This document shows positions 7,506 to 16,503 of a stretch of DNA of 51,149 nucleotides, piece after piece (position 1 is the first letter of the stretch; each line of letters opens with the position of its first letter). The notes beneath the pieces were generated by a model. It saw only the letters and a program-made list of their open reading frames with translations, ran no database searches and was not told the DNA's origin. The translations under genes and the position numbers were made by a program. The stretch comes from Campylobacteraceae bacterium (lineage in GTDB: Bacteria; Campylobacterota; Campylobacteria; Campylobacterales; Sulfurospirillaceae), in contig JALSKH010000129.1 of assembly GCA_026988975.1 (NCBI GenBank), positions 1-51,149 on the forward strand, written 5' to 3'.

Positions 7506-7758
7506 CCCAAGCCTTATCTTTTTCATTATCCCAACTTTTTTTCATTGAAGACTCTTGGAGTTGTATGAAATCGTCTTCTAAATTTTTTGCCTGTTTTAGT
7601 TGCGGAATACTTAGTGCAAAAGGAATGGCTTGTTCCATAGAAACTTTTGATAAAAAAAGGTTGACAGCATCCCCAAATGTTAAACCAAATCTTTTAAATA
7701 CCTTTGTTGCTTCTTTGTAAAATTCATCTTCTACTCGTACGCTCGTTTGTATCTTCAT
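7495..7758 (-). CDS. RelB/DinJ-type antitoxin
   Basis: The 87-aa protein begins MKIQTSVRVEDEFYKEATKV and continues with LTFGDAVNLFLSKV, a ribbon-helix-helix segment typical of RelB/DinJ antitoxins; the C-terminal part, rich in charged residues, would wrap the toxin. The ATG is preceded by GAGGAG and by a good sigma-70 promoter. Antitoxin-first order and the overlap with the toxin gene are usual for type II modules. Such antitoxins normally repress their own promoter. Confidence 0.75.
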   Translation of the reverse strand: MKIQTSVRVEDEFYKEATKVFKRFGLTFGDAVNLFLSKVSMEQAIPFALSIPQLKQAKNLEDDFIQLQESSMKKSWDNEKDKAWDEL

Positions 7759-7777
7759 ATCCTGCTCCTCATATCGG

Positions 7778-7807
7778 ATTATACTCCAAATGAAGTATTT
7801 TTGTCAA
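7778..7807 (-). promoter_or_regulatory. Sigma-70 promoter of the RelB/MazF-type operon
   Basis: On the minus strand TTGACA is followed after 18 nt by TATAAT, a near-consensus promoter. It lies about 20-50 nt upstream of the antitoxin ATG, where the antitoxin would be expected to bind. Confidence 0.7.
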
Positions 7808-7814
7808 CAATAGA

Positions 7815-7865
7815 GGGTCAAGTATTTACTTTTAACTAAAAATTGGTACATATTTTACACCATTA
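7815..7865. repeat. GGGTCA-headed repeat, copy C2
   Basis: Starts GGGTCAAGTATTTACTTTTA and ends ACACCATTA. It matches 9241-9291 at 45 of 51 positions and is a direct repeat of it. The two copies bracket the AAA ATPase gene at 7863-9170; this one overlaps its last codon. Confidence 0.8.
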
Positions 7866-9170
7866 TGAAAGTAGTAAAAAGTCTAAAATATTTACTATTT
7901 TTATTTCCATGCCATTTTGTTTTATGATTTTAGAGCTATCAAATGTTATAAGTATCATTTCAAGATTGCCTCTAAGCTCTTTCTTGGCTTCCTCAAAAAC
8001 TCTTAACTCTCTCTTTTTGGTCTCTTCGTTTTCTAAAGTTGCAGAGACTTGTATAAGTTTTGTTAAGCCATCTTTAGACACTAAAAAATCTATCTCGAAA
8101 CCTTTTTTACTTTTAAAATAATATATCTTCTCGCCTCTTCTTTTGAGTTCTAAAAAAACGATATTTTCCAAATTTGCACCTATTTTTTTAGAGATATTAA
8201 ATGATACGACATTTGCAAATCCTGTATCTATAGCATAAAACTTTTTAGGATTGGCTATCTGTTTTTTAAAAGAGTAGTCAAATTTGTTGATTGATAAGAT
8301 GATATAGGCATTTTCCAAATATTCCATATAGTCTCGTATCGTCTCAAATGAGCTTGAAAAACTATTTTTGAGTTTATTGTAGGCGTTGATAGTTGCATTA
8401 TTTGATAATATAAACAAAGCAAGCTCATGAAGTGTCTGATAATTTTTTAACTTATATCTTGCCACGATATCTTTAAGCAATATAGAATCATAATAACTTC
8501 TAATAGTCTCTTTTTTTAACTCCTCGTCTTTAACCAATACAACTTTAGGAAAACCACCAAATGCTATATATGCGTTAAAGTGCTGTTGGAGCAATATTTT
8601 ATAGTGTAAAAGTTTTGCCTTCGATTTTATCTTGATATCATTAAATAAAAGATACTCTTTAAAAGAGAGTGGAAAAACCTCTATATCTAGATATCTACCA
8701 CTAAGTGCCGTTCCAAACTCTGCACCCAATAAATGCGAATTTGATCCGGTTACATATAGACGATTATTATTTAACTGATACTCTTTCAGTACCCACTGCT
8801 CCCAATCACTTATGTTCTGTACTTCATCTAACATGATGACTATGTCACCTACGGGCTTAATATACTCAAGATAGATATTTTTTATATCCTCGAGCAGAGT
8901 TTTATCATCAAACATTCTAAATCGTTGATCCTCGAAATTGACAAAAAGTACATTTTTGATATCAACTCCCTGGGTTGTAAGCCGTTTTATTTCATTTATA
9001 AGAAGTGTTGATTTACCACTACGACGAACCCCTTTTATGACTATCACTTCACCTGTAGAAGATTTTTTTGCTATTTCCTCTTCATACCGCTTTCTTTTAT
9101 GTGTCTTAGGAAGTGGCTTATACCAAAAGTTCCAATCATTGATTATCTCAAATATTTTATCTTTATTCAT
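7863..9170 (-). CDS. AAA_14/DUF4143 family ATPase
   Basis: The 435-aa protein has a Walker A motif in VIKGVRRSGKSTLLINEI near residue 45, a Walker B region IVIMLDEVQNISDWEQWV, the sensor-like YVTGSNSHLL, and SGRYLDIEVFPLSFKEYLLF. In the C-terminal half, DTGFANVV and KRRGEKIYYFKSKKGFEIDF are characteristic of the DUF4143 domain, which has a restriction-endonuclease-like fold. Proteins of this family are common in variable regions of bacterial genomes and their function is unknown. A GGAG ribosome site precedes the ATG. The gene is bracketed by direct repeats C2 and C3, suggesting that it arrived as a cassette. Confidence 0.85.
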   Translation of the reverse strand: MNKDKIFEIINDWNFWYKPLPKTHKRKRYEEEIAKKSSTGEVIVIKGVRRSGKSTLLINEIKRLTTQGVDIKNVLFVNFEDQRFRMFDDKTLLEDIKNIYLEYIKPVGDIVIMLDEVQNISDWEQWVLKEYQLNNNRLYVTGSNSHLLGAEFGTALSGRYLDIEVFPLSFKEYLLFNDIKIKSKAKLLHYKILLQQHFNAYIAFGGFPKVVLVKDEELKKETIRSYYDSILLKDIVARYKLKNYQTLHELALFILSNNATINAYNKLKNSFSSSFETIRDYMEYLENAYIILSINKFDYSFKKQIANPKKFYAIDTGFANVVSFNISKKIGANLENIVFLELKRRGEKIYYFKSKKGFEIDFLVSKDGLTKLIQVSATLENEETKKRELRVFEEAKKELRGNLEMILITFDSSKIIKQNGMEIKIVNILDFLLLS

Positions 9171-9193
9171 ATTATCTCCAATTAACTGACTGA

Positions 9194-9199
9194 ATTATA
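9194..9199 (-). promoter_or_regulatory. -10 box of the DUF4143 ATPase gene
   Basis: TATAAT on the minus strand, about 24 nt before the ATG; no clear -35 box. Confidence 0.45.
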
Positions 9200-9240
9200 T
9201 AAAAATTACTCTTTATACCGACTGAAATATACAATAAAGA

Positions 9241-9291
9241 GGGTAAAGTATTTACTTTTAACTAAAAATTAGCACATATTGCATACCATTA
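9241..9291. repeat. GGGTCA-headed repeat, copy C3
   Basis: Starts GGGTAAAGTATTTACTTTTA and ends ATACCATTA, a direct repeat of C2 (six mismatches in 51 nt). It lies between the DUF4143 ATPase and the VapBC-type pair. Confidence 0.8.
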
Positions 9292-9300
9292 ATTTTTAGC

Positions 9301-9329
9301 TTTACATGTAGAGATATTTACTGTATAAT
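9301..9329 (+). promoter_or_regulatory. Promoter of the VapBC-type operon
   Basis: TTTACA (9301-9306), a 17-nt spacer and TATAAT (9324-9329). The -35 region overlaps a degenerate copy of the CTACATGTAGAG motif. Confidence 0.6.
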
Positions 9330-9371
9330 CCAAACATACAAATACTATACATAATAAAAAAGGAGTTTTAT

Positions 9372-9638
9372 ATGAATACACTTAAAATCCGTAAAAATTT
9401 TGTTTTTAACAAAGATGTGATAGAACAGACAAAAGAGATACTTAAAAACAATAAAAAAAGTTTCACCGAAGCCATAAATCTCTATTTTAAAGCTATCATT
9501 AAAGAGCCAACTTTGATAGAAGAGATAGAAAAAAAAGCCAACAAAAGAACAGGAAATTTTATAGGTATGCTTGATGGCAAGATAGGGAAAGAAGACTTTA
9601 AAGATATGAAAAGAGAGCACCATGAAGATATTTCTTGA
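9372..9638 (+). CDS. Small antitoxin-like protein of a VapBC-type pair
   Basis: The 88-aa protein (MNTLKIRKNFVFNKDVIEQT...) is highly charged and lies directly upstream of a PIN-domain toxin gene, with which it overlaps by 17 nt. I do not recognise the family with certainty; an N-terminal ribbon-helix-helix (strand TLKIRKNFVF, then helices) and a toxin-wrapping C-terminal tail are plausible. The ATG is preceded by AAAAAAGGAG. Position and size are the main evidence for an antitoxin role. Confidence 0.6.
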   Translation: MNTLKIRKNFVFNKDVIEQTKEILKNNKKSFTEAINLYFKAIIKEPTLIEEIEKKANKRTGNFIGMLDGKIGKEDFKDMKREHHEDIS

Positions 9639-10038
9639 TGCAAATATATGTTTGGATTTGCTAGATACTACGAGACCTACTTCCAAAAACTCAGTAGATT
9701 GGTATATGTCAAACAAAGACAAAGAGAATTTTGAATTTTTCTTTTCATCAGATTTTATTACCACTTTTTATTATATTTTGACACAAAAGAGACGATACCC
9801 ACCAAAAGAGACTATATCTGCTATAGATGCACTTTGTTGTGAAGTAACACCTTGGTATATAAGTCATCATGATTTTTTTCTTGCGAAGAGTGATTTTTTT
9901 GATAAAATATTTAATGATTTTGAAGATTTGATAATCCTAAATAGTGCAGCAAGACTAAACTGTGATGAATTCATAACAAATGATAAAAAGTTGTTAAAGC
10001 TCAAGATTTTTAAGGGTATTGTTATTAGTAAACCTTGA
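9622..10038 (+). CDS. PIN-domain toxin (VapC-like ribonuclease)
   Basis: The 138-aa product starts MKIFLDANICLDLLDTTRP, the first acidic strand of the PIN fold with D6, and later has FEDLIILNSAARLNCDEFITND, giving D102, D115 and D121 as further acidic metal ligands. PIN toxins are Mg-dependent endoribonucleases, often acting on tRNA. The start overlaps the antitoxin gene by 17 nt, implying translational coupling. No terminator is obvious downstream. Confidence 0.85.
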   Translation: MKIFLDANICLDLLDTTRPTSKNSVDWYMSNKDKENFEFFFSSDFITTFYYILTQKRRYPPKETISAIDALCCEVTPWYISHHDFFLAKSDFFDKIFNDFEDLIILNSAARLNCDEFITNDKKLLKLKIFKGIVISKP

Positions 10039-10078
10039 AGATAAGTGCTCTCTTGCTAATTTTCTCTTAAATTCTCAA

Positions 10079-10836
10079 TTATCTGCTTGAGAGTAACCCT
10101 TTTTCTGTTTCGCTTCTTTTGACATTTGAATAATATACTTTTTGAGCAGGTACTTTTTGGACACCATACTCGTTTTTGTATCTGGATAGAAAGGAGCGAT
10201 ATATTCCATATTTAAAGTAAACTTGGTTTGCATCCATCGTTTGACCTATGTATTTTACTTTTTGTTTTTCATCTATCCAAACATAAAAAAAACCATCGTT
10301 ATTTTTGGACCATTTGACATGTAGCTTGATCGTGTGCCATCTGCCCTTGAACTCTGTTTTTGCTATAAGAGGATAGTATTTTTCTGTATAACCATGCACT
10401 TGCTGATCGAGGTATAGTCCTCCTGTTGAATTTTGAAACATCCAGACAGGGTGTGAGCCTTTTTGATGAAATTGCCCAAGAGCTGTTTTAGTGGGATAAA
10501 CATTAATATAACTTTTTGGGATATATATAGACCATCCATACCAATATTCATCGCCTGGATAATTATCTTTAGAGCCGGATAGTTCACTTCTTTCTCTATC
10601 ATTCGCACAGTCACTCCAGCCTGAGTTGGAGGAGCAATCTCCAGGGCGCACTTCAAAAATTTCAATATAATCTGTCGGTGCAGTTTTGGTAATATCTTTT
10701 ACAACCTTATACCCGTATGAGGTATCATTTAAAGAGCGTTTAAAGGGTCCAAAGTTACCTTTGTCCAAAGTCGCACATCGCTAAAGACTATACTTGTAAA
10801 AAGTATTGCCATTACTTTTAAATTAAAGTTTTTCAT
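10079..10836 (-). pseudogene. Secreted heparin lyase I-like polysaccharide lyase, interrupted by a frameshift
   Basis: The mature domain (10079-10768) contains RERSELSGSKDNYPGDEYWY, GWSIYIPKSY, LGQFHQKGSHPVWMFQ and WHTIKLHVKWSKN, the pattern of the Polysacc_lyase (heparin lyase I-like) family with a beta-jelly-roll fold. No signal peptide is in this frame, and the only start is a TTG without a ribosome site. A good signal peptide, MKNFNLKVMAILFTSIVFS, begins at the ATG at 10834-10836 in another frame and runs into a stop after about 35 codons. The two halves are joined if one frameshift is assumed near 10770-10785. Either the gene is dead or there is a sequencing error. The ATG lies 14 nt inside the end of the EamA gene, so the two were probably translated together. 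Confidence 0.7.
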
Positions 10837-11731
10837 TTTCTTTTTCCTTGTTTTTTATACTGAGCCATATCCCAAGACCTATAAAAAGAGCACCTATAAG
10901 GTGAAAAGATTTGATTTTTTCACCTAGAAATATGATAGCCATCAGCGCTCCGAAAAAAGGCATGAGATGTATATATTGACCGCCTGTTGGTGCTCCAAGC
11001 TTTTGCATGCCATAGTTCCAAATGAGATAAGATATGATGGATGGGAAGATTGCTATATAAAAAAGAGTAAGTGAAACCCTGCTGTTCCACTCAATCGCAG
11101 GTTCATCTAGTGGATTTATATAAAGTAGCGGAATTAAAAAGAGGGTACCGATTAACATCATAACACCTAAAAAAGAGGTTGCACTCAGCTCTTTGGGTCT
11201 GAATTTTTTCAGTAGTATCGAGTATAGCGCCCAGTCAAGCGCAGCTAAAAGCATCCATAAGTCACCCCTGTTAAAATTTATATTTATGATGGTATTTGTA
11301 TTAAGTTTTGATAATATGACCAGAACTCCTGTGAGTGAAAGAAGTATGCCTAAGATTTGTATCTTTCTAATGTTTTCTTTAAAAAACACTGATGCTATAA
11401 AAAGAATAAATATAGGTATAAGTGAGTTAAGTAGAGTCGCATTTGTTGCTGAGGTATATTGGAGACTTACATATGCCAAGGAGTTAAAAGCAGTAATACT
11501 AAATAGTGCAAGGATAGTTATGCTAAAAAAATTTTGCTTTATTGTTTTATACTCTCTTAACATACTTTTTAAAGCAAAAGGGGTAAAAACTAGAGTAGCA
11601 AAAAACCACCTCCAAAAAGAGAGACCGATTGGTATATGTTGGTCGCTTACTGCTTTTCCGGCTATAAAATTACCAGCCCAAAAAAGTGGCGGCAGTAGCA
11701 TCAATAAATATGGCAGATAATGTTTTTTCAT
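10823..11731 (-). CDS. EamA/DMT family exporter
   Basis: An integral membrane transporter of the drug/metabolite superfamily, probably exporting small molecules. The 302-aa product has ten hydrophobic segments in two repeats of the EamA domain; typical stretches are LLPPLFWAGNFIAGKAV at the N-terminus and the second-repeat LWMLLAALDWALYSILLKK. I start at the ATG at 11729-11731 (MKKHYLPYLL). A TATAAT on the minus strand ends 7 nt before this ATG and overlaps any upstream extension, which supports this start and predicts a leaderless or nearly leaderless mRNA. Confidence 0.85.
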   Translation of the reverse strand: MKKHYLPYLLMLLPPLFWAGNFIAGKAVSDQHIPIGLSFWRWFFATLVFTPFALKSMLREYKTIKQNFFSITILALFSITAFNSLAYVSLQYTSATNATLLNSLIPIFILFIASVFFKENIRKIQILGILLSLTGVLVILSKLNTNTIININFNRGDLWMLLAALDWALYSILLKKFRPKELSATSFLGVMMLIGTLFLIPLLYINPLDEPAIEWNSRVSLTLFYIAIFPSIISYLIWNYGMQKLGAPTGGQYIHLMPFFGALMAIIFLGEKIKSFHLIGALFIGLGIWLSIKNKEKENEKL

Positions 11732-11738
11732 GGTCGCA

Positions 11739-11744
11739 ATTATA
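11739..11744 (-). promoter_or_regulatory. -10 box of the EamA gene, predicted leaderless
   Basis: TATAAT on the minus strand, 7 nt before the ATG; no Shine-Dalgarno fits in the gap. Confidence 0.5.
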
Positions 11745-11859
11745 ACAGTTTTAAGATGCATAGTAAAATGTCAGGCAAATTTACAGGAGAAATCAGTTAG
11801 ATGTTTCCTTGTAAAAAGGAAATAAAATACATATTTATCGACATAAAACCCCGTAAACA

Positions 11860-11888
11860 TTGACTTTTAAACTCTTTTTTAGTACAAT
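11860..11888 (+). promoter_or_regulatory. Promoter of the S10-spc ribosomal protein operon
   Basis: TTGACT (11860-11865), spacer of 17 nt, TACAAT (11883-11888): a near-consensus sigma-70 promoter about 57 nt upstream of rpsJ. No E. coli-like S10 leader hairpin is visible; the leader is only about 50 nt long. Confidence 0.8.
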
Positions 11889-11944
11889 CTCGTTCCTTAA
11901 TAGTCATACGAATAGAGATGACAAGTTCTTTTTTAGGGGTAATT

Positions 11945-12256
11945 ATGGAAAAAATACGACTTAAACTCAAGGCACATGACCATAGAGTTTTAGACAGATC
12001 TGTTGCAGCAATTGTAGAAGCTGTTAAGCGAACTGGAGCTGAAATAAAAGGCCCAATTCCTATGCCTACGAAGATAAAGCGCTATACAGTGCTTAAATCA
12101 CCACATGTAAATAAAGATTCAAGAGAGCAATTTGAGATAAGAATTCACGCTCGTATGATAGATATAGTATCTGCTACGACTGACACAGTTGACTCTTTGA
12201 TGAAGCTTGATCTTGCACCCGAGGTGAATGTCGAAGTAAGAGCAATGGGTAAATAG
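11945..12256 (+). CDS. rpsJ: 30S ribosomal protein S10
   Basis: First gene of the S10 operon; a small-subunit head protein that also serves as NusE in transcription antitermination. The 103-aa sequence [20 protein letters not shown]... with [20 protein letters not shown] is typical. The ATG at 11945 follows AGGGGTAATT; an in-frame extension upstream lacks family residues and is rejected. rplC follows after 10 nt. Confidence 0.98.
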   Translation: MEKIRLKLKAHDHRVLDRSVAAIVEAVKRTGAEIKGPIPMPTKIKRYTVLKSPHVNKDSREQFEIRIHARMIDIVSATTDTVDSLMKLDLAPEVNVEVRAMGK

Positions 12257-12266
12257 GGGAGTAATG

Positions 12267-12845
12267 ATGGAATATATAGTAGAAAAAATCGGAATGAGCA
12301 GAACTATTGAAGTTCCTAGCGTTCCTGTAACATTACTAAAAGTTGTAGAAGCAAAAGTTTGTGAAGTTGACGCTGACAAAAGAGCTATCGTAGCTTATGC
12401 CAGTGGCAAGAAGATGAATCGCGCAATCGCAGGAAAACAAAAAAAGTACAATCTAACTGCTCAGTTTAATCGTTTTGCTACACTAAATGTTGCAAATGAA
12501 GAGGCTGGTGATTTAGATGTAACTCCTTTAAATGAAGTAAAAGTTGTAAAATCTTCTTTTGATTCAAAAGGTAGAGGTTTTGCTGGTGTTATGAAAAGAT
12601 ACAATTTTGCTGGTGGTCCAGGAGGACATGGTAGTCGTTTTCACAGAGCTCCAGGTTCAATCGGTAATGCTGAGTGGCCAGGCCGTGTTCAAAAAGGTAG
12701 AAGAATGCCAGGACACTATGGAAATGCAAAAACAACAGTTAAAAATGAAGTTCTCTCTTTTGACGCACAAAACGGTATATTAACCGTTAAGGGACCAGTT
12801 CCAGGCGCAAATGGAGCACTTGGAAGAGTGAGGATAGTTAAATGA
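12267..12845 (+). CDS. rplC: 50S ribosomal protein L3
   Basis: L3 binds near the 3' end of 23S rRNA and reaches the peptidyl transferase centre. The 192-aa product has [18 protein letters not shown] and [16 protein letters not shown], which form the long extension. Two ATGs are in tandem; the second (12267) has GGGGAG at a 5-nt spacing and is preferred over the first (12264). Overlaps rplD by 4 nt (ATGA). Confidence 0.97.
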   Translation: MEYIVEKIGMSRTIEVPSVPVTLLKVVEAKVCEVDADKRAIVAYASGKKMNRAIAGKQKKYNLTAQFNRFATLNVANEEAGDLDVTPLNEVKVVKSSFDSKGRGFAGVMKRYNFAGGPGGHGSRFHRAPGSIGNAEWPGRVQKGRRMPGHYGNAKTTVKNEVLSFDAQNGILTVKGPVPGANGALGRVRIVK

Positions 12846-13456
12846 GTAGTGCAATCGTACTAAATGAAAAATTTGAGAATGCCGGAGAGTTGGCACTTCC
12901 TGAAAATTATGAAAATATAAGCTCACACAACTTATACCTTTATGTTAAATCATATTTAGCAAGCATTCGTGCAAATACTGCAAGTTCTAAAACTAGAGCA
13001 CAAGTAAGTGGTGGTGGTAAAAAACCATGGGCACAAAAAGGTAAAGGTGGAGCTCGTGCAGGTTCAAGCAGAAGTCCTGTTTGGGTTGGCGGTGGAGTTG
13101 CATTTGGTCCAAAAGCAAATAGAAACTATAACCAAAAAGTTAATAAAAAACAGAAAAAACTTGCACTTGAGTATGCTTTAAATGAAAAAGCTAGCAAAAA
13201 TGCACTTTTCGTTGTTGATTCAGTAACAGTTGAGTCAGGCAAAACAAAAGATGCAGCTGCTTTGATAAAGACTTTGGGTGCTAGAGATGCATTGATAGTA
13301 AAAGAGTTGGTAGATGAAAAGACATTTTTAGCATTTAGAAATCTAAAAAATTGCTATCTTATAGAAGCAAATGAGCTAAATGCTTATTTGACTACTGCAT
13401 ACTACACAGTAGTGATTGAAAAATCAATACTAGAAACTATAACAAAAGAGGGCTAA
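12842..13456 (+). CDS. rplD: 50S ribosomal protein L4
   Basis: L4 lines the exit tunnel; in enterobacteria it also represses the S10 operon. The 204-aa sequence has the tunnel loop region [20 protein letters not shown] followed by [20 protein letters not shown]. It starts within the rplC stop (ATGA) and ends 2 nt before rplW. No L4-binding leader was recognised upstream of rpsJ. Confidence 0.97.
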   Translation: MSSAIVLNEKFENAGELALPENYENISSHNLYLYVKSYLASIRANTASSKTRAQVSGGGKKPWAQKGKGGARAGSSRSPVWVGGGVAFGPKANRNYNQKVNKKQKKLALEYALNEKASKNALFVVDSVTVESGKTKDAAALIKTLGARDALIVKELVDEKTFLAFRNLKNCYLIEANELNAYLTTAYYTVVIEKSILETITKEG

Positions 13457-13458
13457 TT

Positions 13459-13740
13459 ATGGCAGATATAACTGATATAAAAGCAATCCTTTATACTGAA
13501 AAGAGCTTGAGCCTTCAAGAGAACGGAACAGTTGTTATTCAAACTTCGACAAGAATGACAAAAAATGGTCTTAAAGAGGTTTTAAGAGAGTATTTTGGTT
13601 TTACACCACTTAAGATAAACTCTATGAGAGTCTTGGGAAAAGTAAAAAGATTTAAAGGAATTGCTGGTAAAAGAAGTGATTCAAAGAAATTTTATGTTCA
13701 GCTGCCAGAAGGCGCTAAACTAGAAAATTTGGAGGCGTAA
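13459..13740 (+). CDS. rplW: 50S ribosomal protein L23
   Basis: L23 sits at the tunnel exit and docks SRP and trigger factor. The 93-aa protein begins [20 protein letters not shown] and contains [19 protein letters not shown]. It is followed by rplB after 1 nt. Confidence 0.96.
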   Translation: MADITDIKAILYTEKSLSLQENGTVVIQTSTRMTKNGLKEVLREYFGFTPLKINSMRVLGKVKRFKGIAGKRSDSKKFYVQLPEGAKLENLEA

Positions 13741-13741
13741 T

Positions 13742-14572
13742 ATGGCAATAAAATCATATAAACCATACACTCCGAGTCGTAGATATGTAACTGGCTTGGA
13801 TTCAAGCGATATTACTGCTAAAGCGAGCGTGCCTGGCCTTTTGAAAAAATTGCCTGTAACTGCCGGTAGAAATAACAATGGTAGAATCACATCTCGTCAT
13901 AAGCAAGGTGGCGCAAAGCGTCTATATAGAATTATAGATTTTAAAAGAAGAAAATTTGACATCGAAGGCGTAGTTAGCGCAATCGAATATGATCCAAATA
14001 GAAACTGTAGAATCGCACTTATCACCTATGTAGATGGTGAGAAAAGATATATAATTCAACCTTCAGGTTTGAGCGTTGGAGACAAAGTTCAAGCTGCAGA
14101 GTCAGGACTTGACATCAAACCTGGAAATGCTATGAAGATGAAAAATATACCAGTTGGTACTATTATCCACAACATCGAGATGAAACCAGGTCATGGTGCT
14201 CAGATGGCAAGAAGTGCGGGCGGATATGCTCAGCTTATGGGTAAAGAAGAGAAGTATGTAGTTCTAAGACTCCCAAGTGGTGAGATGAGACAAGTTTTAG
14301 GTGAATGTATGGCAACTATCGGAACAGTCGGATGTGAAGATTGGGCAAATGTTGTTATCGGAAAAGCGGGTCGTAATCGTCACAGAGGAATTCGTCCTCA
14401 AACAAGAGGTAGTGCTATGAACCCAGTTGATCACCCACACGGTGGTGGTGAAGGTAAAAAGAATTCAGGTCGTCACCCTGTTACTCCTTGGGGTAAACCA
14501 ACTAAGGGTGCTAAAACTCGTAGAAAAAAAGCGAGTGATAAACTGATTATTTCTAGAAGAAAAGGAAAATAG
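13742..14572 (+). CDS. rplB: 50S ribosomal protein L2
   Basis: L2 is required for subunit association and peptidyl transfer. The 276-aa product contains [20 protein letters not shown] and, near the C-terminus, [17 protein letters not shown] with the functionally important histidine. The stop TAG is immediately followed by the ATG of rpsS. Confidence 0.98.
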   Translation: MAIKSYKPYTPSRRYVTGLDSSDITAKASVPGLLKKLPVTAGRNNNGRITSRHKQGGAKRLYRIIDFKRRKFDIEGVVSAIEYDPNRNCRIALITYVDGEKRYIIQPSGLSVGDKVQAAESGLDIKPGNAMKMKNIPVGTIIHNIEMKPGHGAQMARSAGGYAQLMGKEEKYVVLRLPSGEMRQVLGECMATIGTVGCEDWANVVIGKAGRNRHRGIRPQTRGSAMNPVDHPHGGGEGKKNSGRHPVTPWGKPTKGAKTRRKKASDKLIISRRKGK

Positions 14573-14854
14573 ATGGCAAGAAGTCTAAAAAAAGGTCCTT
14601 TCGTAGATTCTCACTTGGCTAAAAAGGTTGAAGTTGCAAAAGCTGAAAAATCAAACAAGCCGATTAAAACTTGGTCAAGAAGAAGTACTATTACTCCTGA
14701 TATGATCGGATTAACATTTAATGTACACAATGGAAGAAATTTTATTCCTGTATATATAACAGAGAATCATGTTGGATATAAATTGGGTGAATTTTCTCCT
14801 ACAAGAACATTTAAAGGCCATAAAGGCTCAGTTCAGAAGAAAATTGGTAAGTAG
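14573..14854 (+). CDS. rpsS: 30S ribosomal protein S19
   Basis: S19 forms part of the 30S head with S13. The 93-aa sequence [19 protein letters not shown]... with [18 protein letters not shown] and the C-terminal [12 protein letters not shown] is typical. It abuts rplB; rplV follows after 8 nt. Confidence 0.98.
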   Translation: MARSLKKGPFVDSHLAKKVEVAKAEKSNKPIKTWSRRSTITPDMIGLTFNVHNGRNFIPVYITENHVGYKLGEFSPTRTFKGHKGSVQKKIGK

Positions 14855-14862
14855 GTGTAGTT

Positions 14863-15195
14863 ATGAGTAAAGCAATATTAAAATTTATAAGATTATCCCC
14901 TACAAAAGCAAGATTAATTGCAAGAGAAGTACAAGGTATGAATGCAGAAATTGCACTTGCAAGACTTGAGTTTACACCAAATAAAGCGGCTCGCGTTATC
15001 TCTAAAGTTATCGCATCAGCTGTAGCAAATGGTGGTTTTGAACCAGAAGAAGTCATAGTATCTTCTTGTCGTGTTGACGCTGGTCCTGTACTTAAAAGAT
15101 TTAGACCAAGAGCCCGTGGAAGTGCTAGTGGTATTAGAAAGCCTACTTCACATGTAATGGTAGAAGTTAGCGAAGCTGCAAAGAAGGAAGACTAA
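14863..15195 (+). CDS. rplV: 50S ribosomal protein L22
   Basis: L22 lines the polypeptide exit tunnel; its beta-hairpin region is recognisable as [20 protein letters not shown], the loop where macrolide-resistance changes occur in other bacteria. 110 aa, one nucleotide before rpsC. Confidence 0.97.
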   Translation: MSKAILKFIRLSPTKARLIAREVQGMNAEIALARLEFTPNKAARVISKVIASAVANGGFEPEEVIVSSCRVDAGPVLKRFRPRARGSASGIRKPTSHVMVEVSEAAKKED

Positions 15196-15196
15196 G

Positions 15197-15889
15197 ATGG
15201 GTCAAAAAGTAAATCCAATTGGTTTAAGACTTGGAATCAATAGAAATTGGGATTCAAGATGGTATCCGGGTGCAAACTTAGCCGTAAATATAGGTGAAGA
15301 TCATAAGATTAGAACATTTCTTAAAAAAGAGTTATATTACGCAGGTGTTAGCCAAATTATTATAGAGAGAACTGCAAAAAAACTTAGAGTTACAGTTGTA
15401 GCTGCTCGTCCTGGTATCATCATAGGTAAAAAAGGTGCAGATATCGAAAAGCTTAGAGTAAAACTAAATAAGCTTATCGGTAAAGATGTAAATGTAAATA
15501 TCAAAGAAGAGAGAAAAGCTCAAGCATCAGCTCAATTAGTAGCAGAAAATGTTGCTATGCAATTAGAGAGAAGAGTTGCATTTAGAAGAGCCATGAAGAA
15601 AGTTATGCAAGGCGCACAAAAATCTGGAGCAAAAGGTATAAAAGTATCTGTTGCAGGAAGATTAGGTGGTGCTGAGATGGCAAGAACAGAGTGGTATCTT
15701 GAGGGAAGAGTTCCTCTTCATACACTAAGAGCTAAGATTGATTATGGGTTTGCAGAAGCTCATACAACTTATGGAATCATCGGTGTAAAAGTATGGATAT
15801 TTAAAGGTGAAGTTTTAAGTAAAGGCGTTCCAACTGAAAAAGCGGAGCCTAGAGAAAACAGAAGACCAAGAAGAAGAGGTAGAAACTAA
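15197..15889 (+). CDS. rpsC: 30S ribosomal protein S3
   Basis: S3 lies at the mRNA entry site and helps unwind mRNA. The 230-aa protein starts [20 protein letters not shown], has the KH-domain GXXG loop in [18 protein letters not shown] and an arginine-rich C-terminal tail. Its stop TAA overlaps the rplP start by one base. Confidence 0.98.
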   Translation: MGQKVNPIGLRLGINRNWDSRWYPGANLAVNIGEDHKIRTFLKKELYYAGVSQIIIERTAKKLRVTVVAARPGIIIGKKGADIEKLRVKLNKLIGKDVNVNIKEERKAQASAQLVAENVAMQLERRVAFRRAMKKVMQGAQKSGAKGIKVSVAGRLGGAEMARTEWYLEGRVPLHTLRAKIDYGFAEAHTTYGIIGVKVWIFKGEVLSKGVPTEKAEPRENRRPRRRGRN

Positions 15890-16314
15890 TGTTAATGCCA
15901 AAAAGAACAAAATACAAAAAGCAGATGAAGGGCCGTAACCGTGGTAAATCTTTCAGAGGCAATACTATCGCTTTTGGTGAGATTGCACTAAAAGCTATAG
16001 AAGCTGGTAGAATAGATTCAAGACAAATTGAAGCGGCAAGAATTGCGATGACAAGAAAAGTAAACCGTCAAGCAAAAACTTGGATCAGAGTTTTCCCTGA
16101 TAAGCCTTTGACAGCAAAGCCACTTGAAACAAGAATGGGTAAAGGTAAGGGACCTGTTGACAGATGGGTTATGAATATCAAGCCAGGTCGTATAGTTTAT
16201 GAGATGGCAGGAGTTAGCGAAGAGCTTGCAAGAGCAGCTTTAACTCTAGCTATGCACAAGCTTCCATTTAAAACAAAAATTATAACTAAAGAGAGCGAAA
16301 ATGAAGTATATTGA
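15889..16314 (+). CDS. rplP: 50S ribosomal protein L16
   Basis: L16 positions the aminoacyl-tRNA in the A site. The 141-aa product [20 protein letters not shown]... with [19 protein letters not shown] is typical. ATG at 15889 is used by analogy to family members that start MLMPKR; a second ATG lies at 15895. The 3' end overlaps rpmC by 14 nt. Confidence 0.97.
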   Translation: MLMPKRTKYKKQMKGRNRGKSFRGNTIAFGEIALKAIEAGRIDSRQIEAARIAMTRKVNRQAKTWIRVFPDKPLTAKPLETRMGKGKGPVDRWVMNIKPGRIVYEMAGVSEELARAALTLAMHKLPFKTKIITKESENEVY

Positions 16315-16486
16315 TTTAAAAGAGAAAAATGCTTCAGAACTTTTGGAGTTATTAAAAGAGAAAAAGGTTCTTCTGTTTACTGTAAAACAGAAGTTAAAAA
16401 CAATGCAACTAACTAATCCAAATGAATTAAGAGAAGTTAGAAGAGATATCGCGCGTATTAATACGGCTATTTCCGCTCAAAAGTAA
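16301..16486 (+). CDS. rpmC: 50S ribosomal protein L29
   Basis: A 61-aa two-helix protein near the tunnel exit. [20 protein letters not shown] and [18 protein letters not shown] match the family. The start is inside the end of rplP. Confidence 0.96.
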   Translation: MKYIDLKEKNASELLELLKEKKVLLFTVKQKLKTMQLTNPNELREVRRDIARINTAISAQK

Positions 16487-16503
16487 GTAATTAGGGGTAA
16501 ATA

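Noticed and set aside
9345-9764. Long minus-strand open frame opposite the VapBC-type pair
   Set aside because: Low-complexity Phe/Ile-rich translation, no ribosome site, and the plus strand encodes recognisable toxin and antitoxin.
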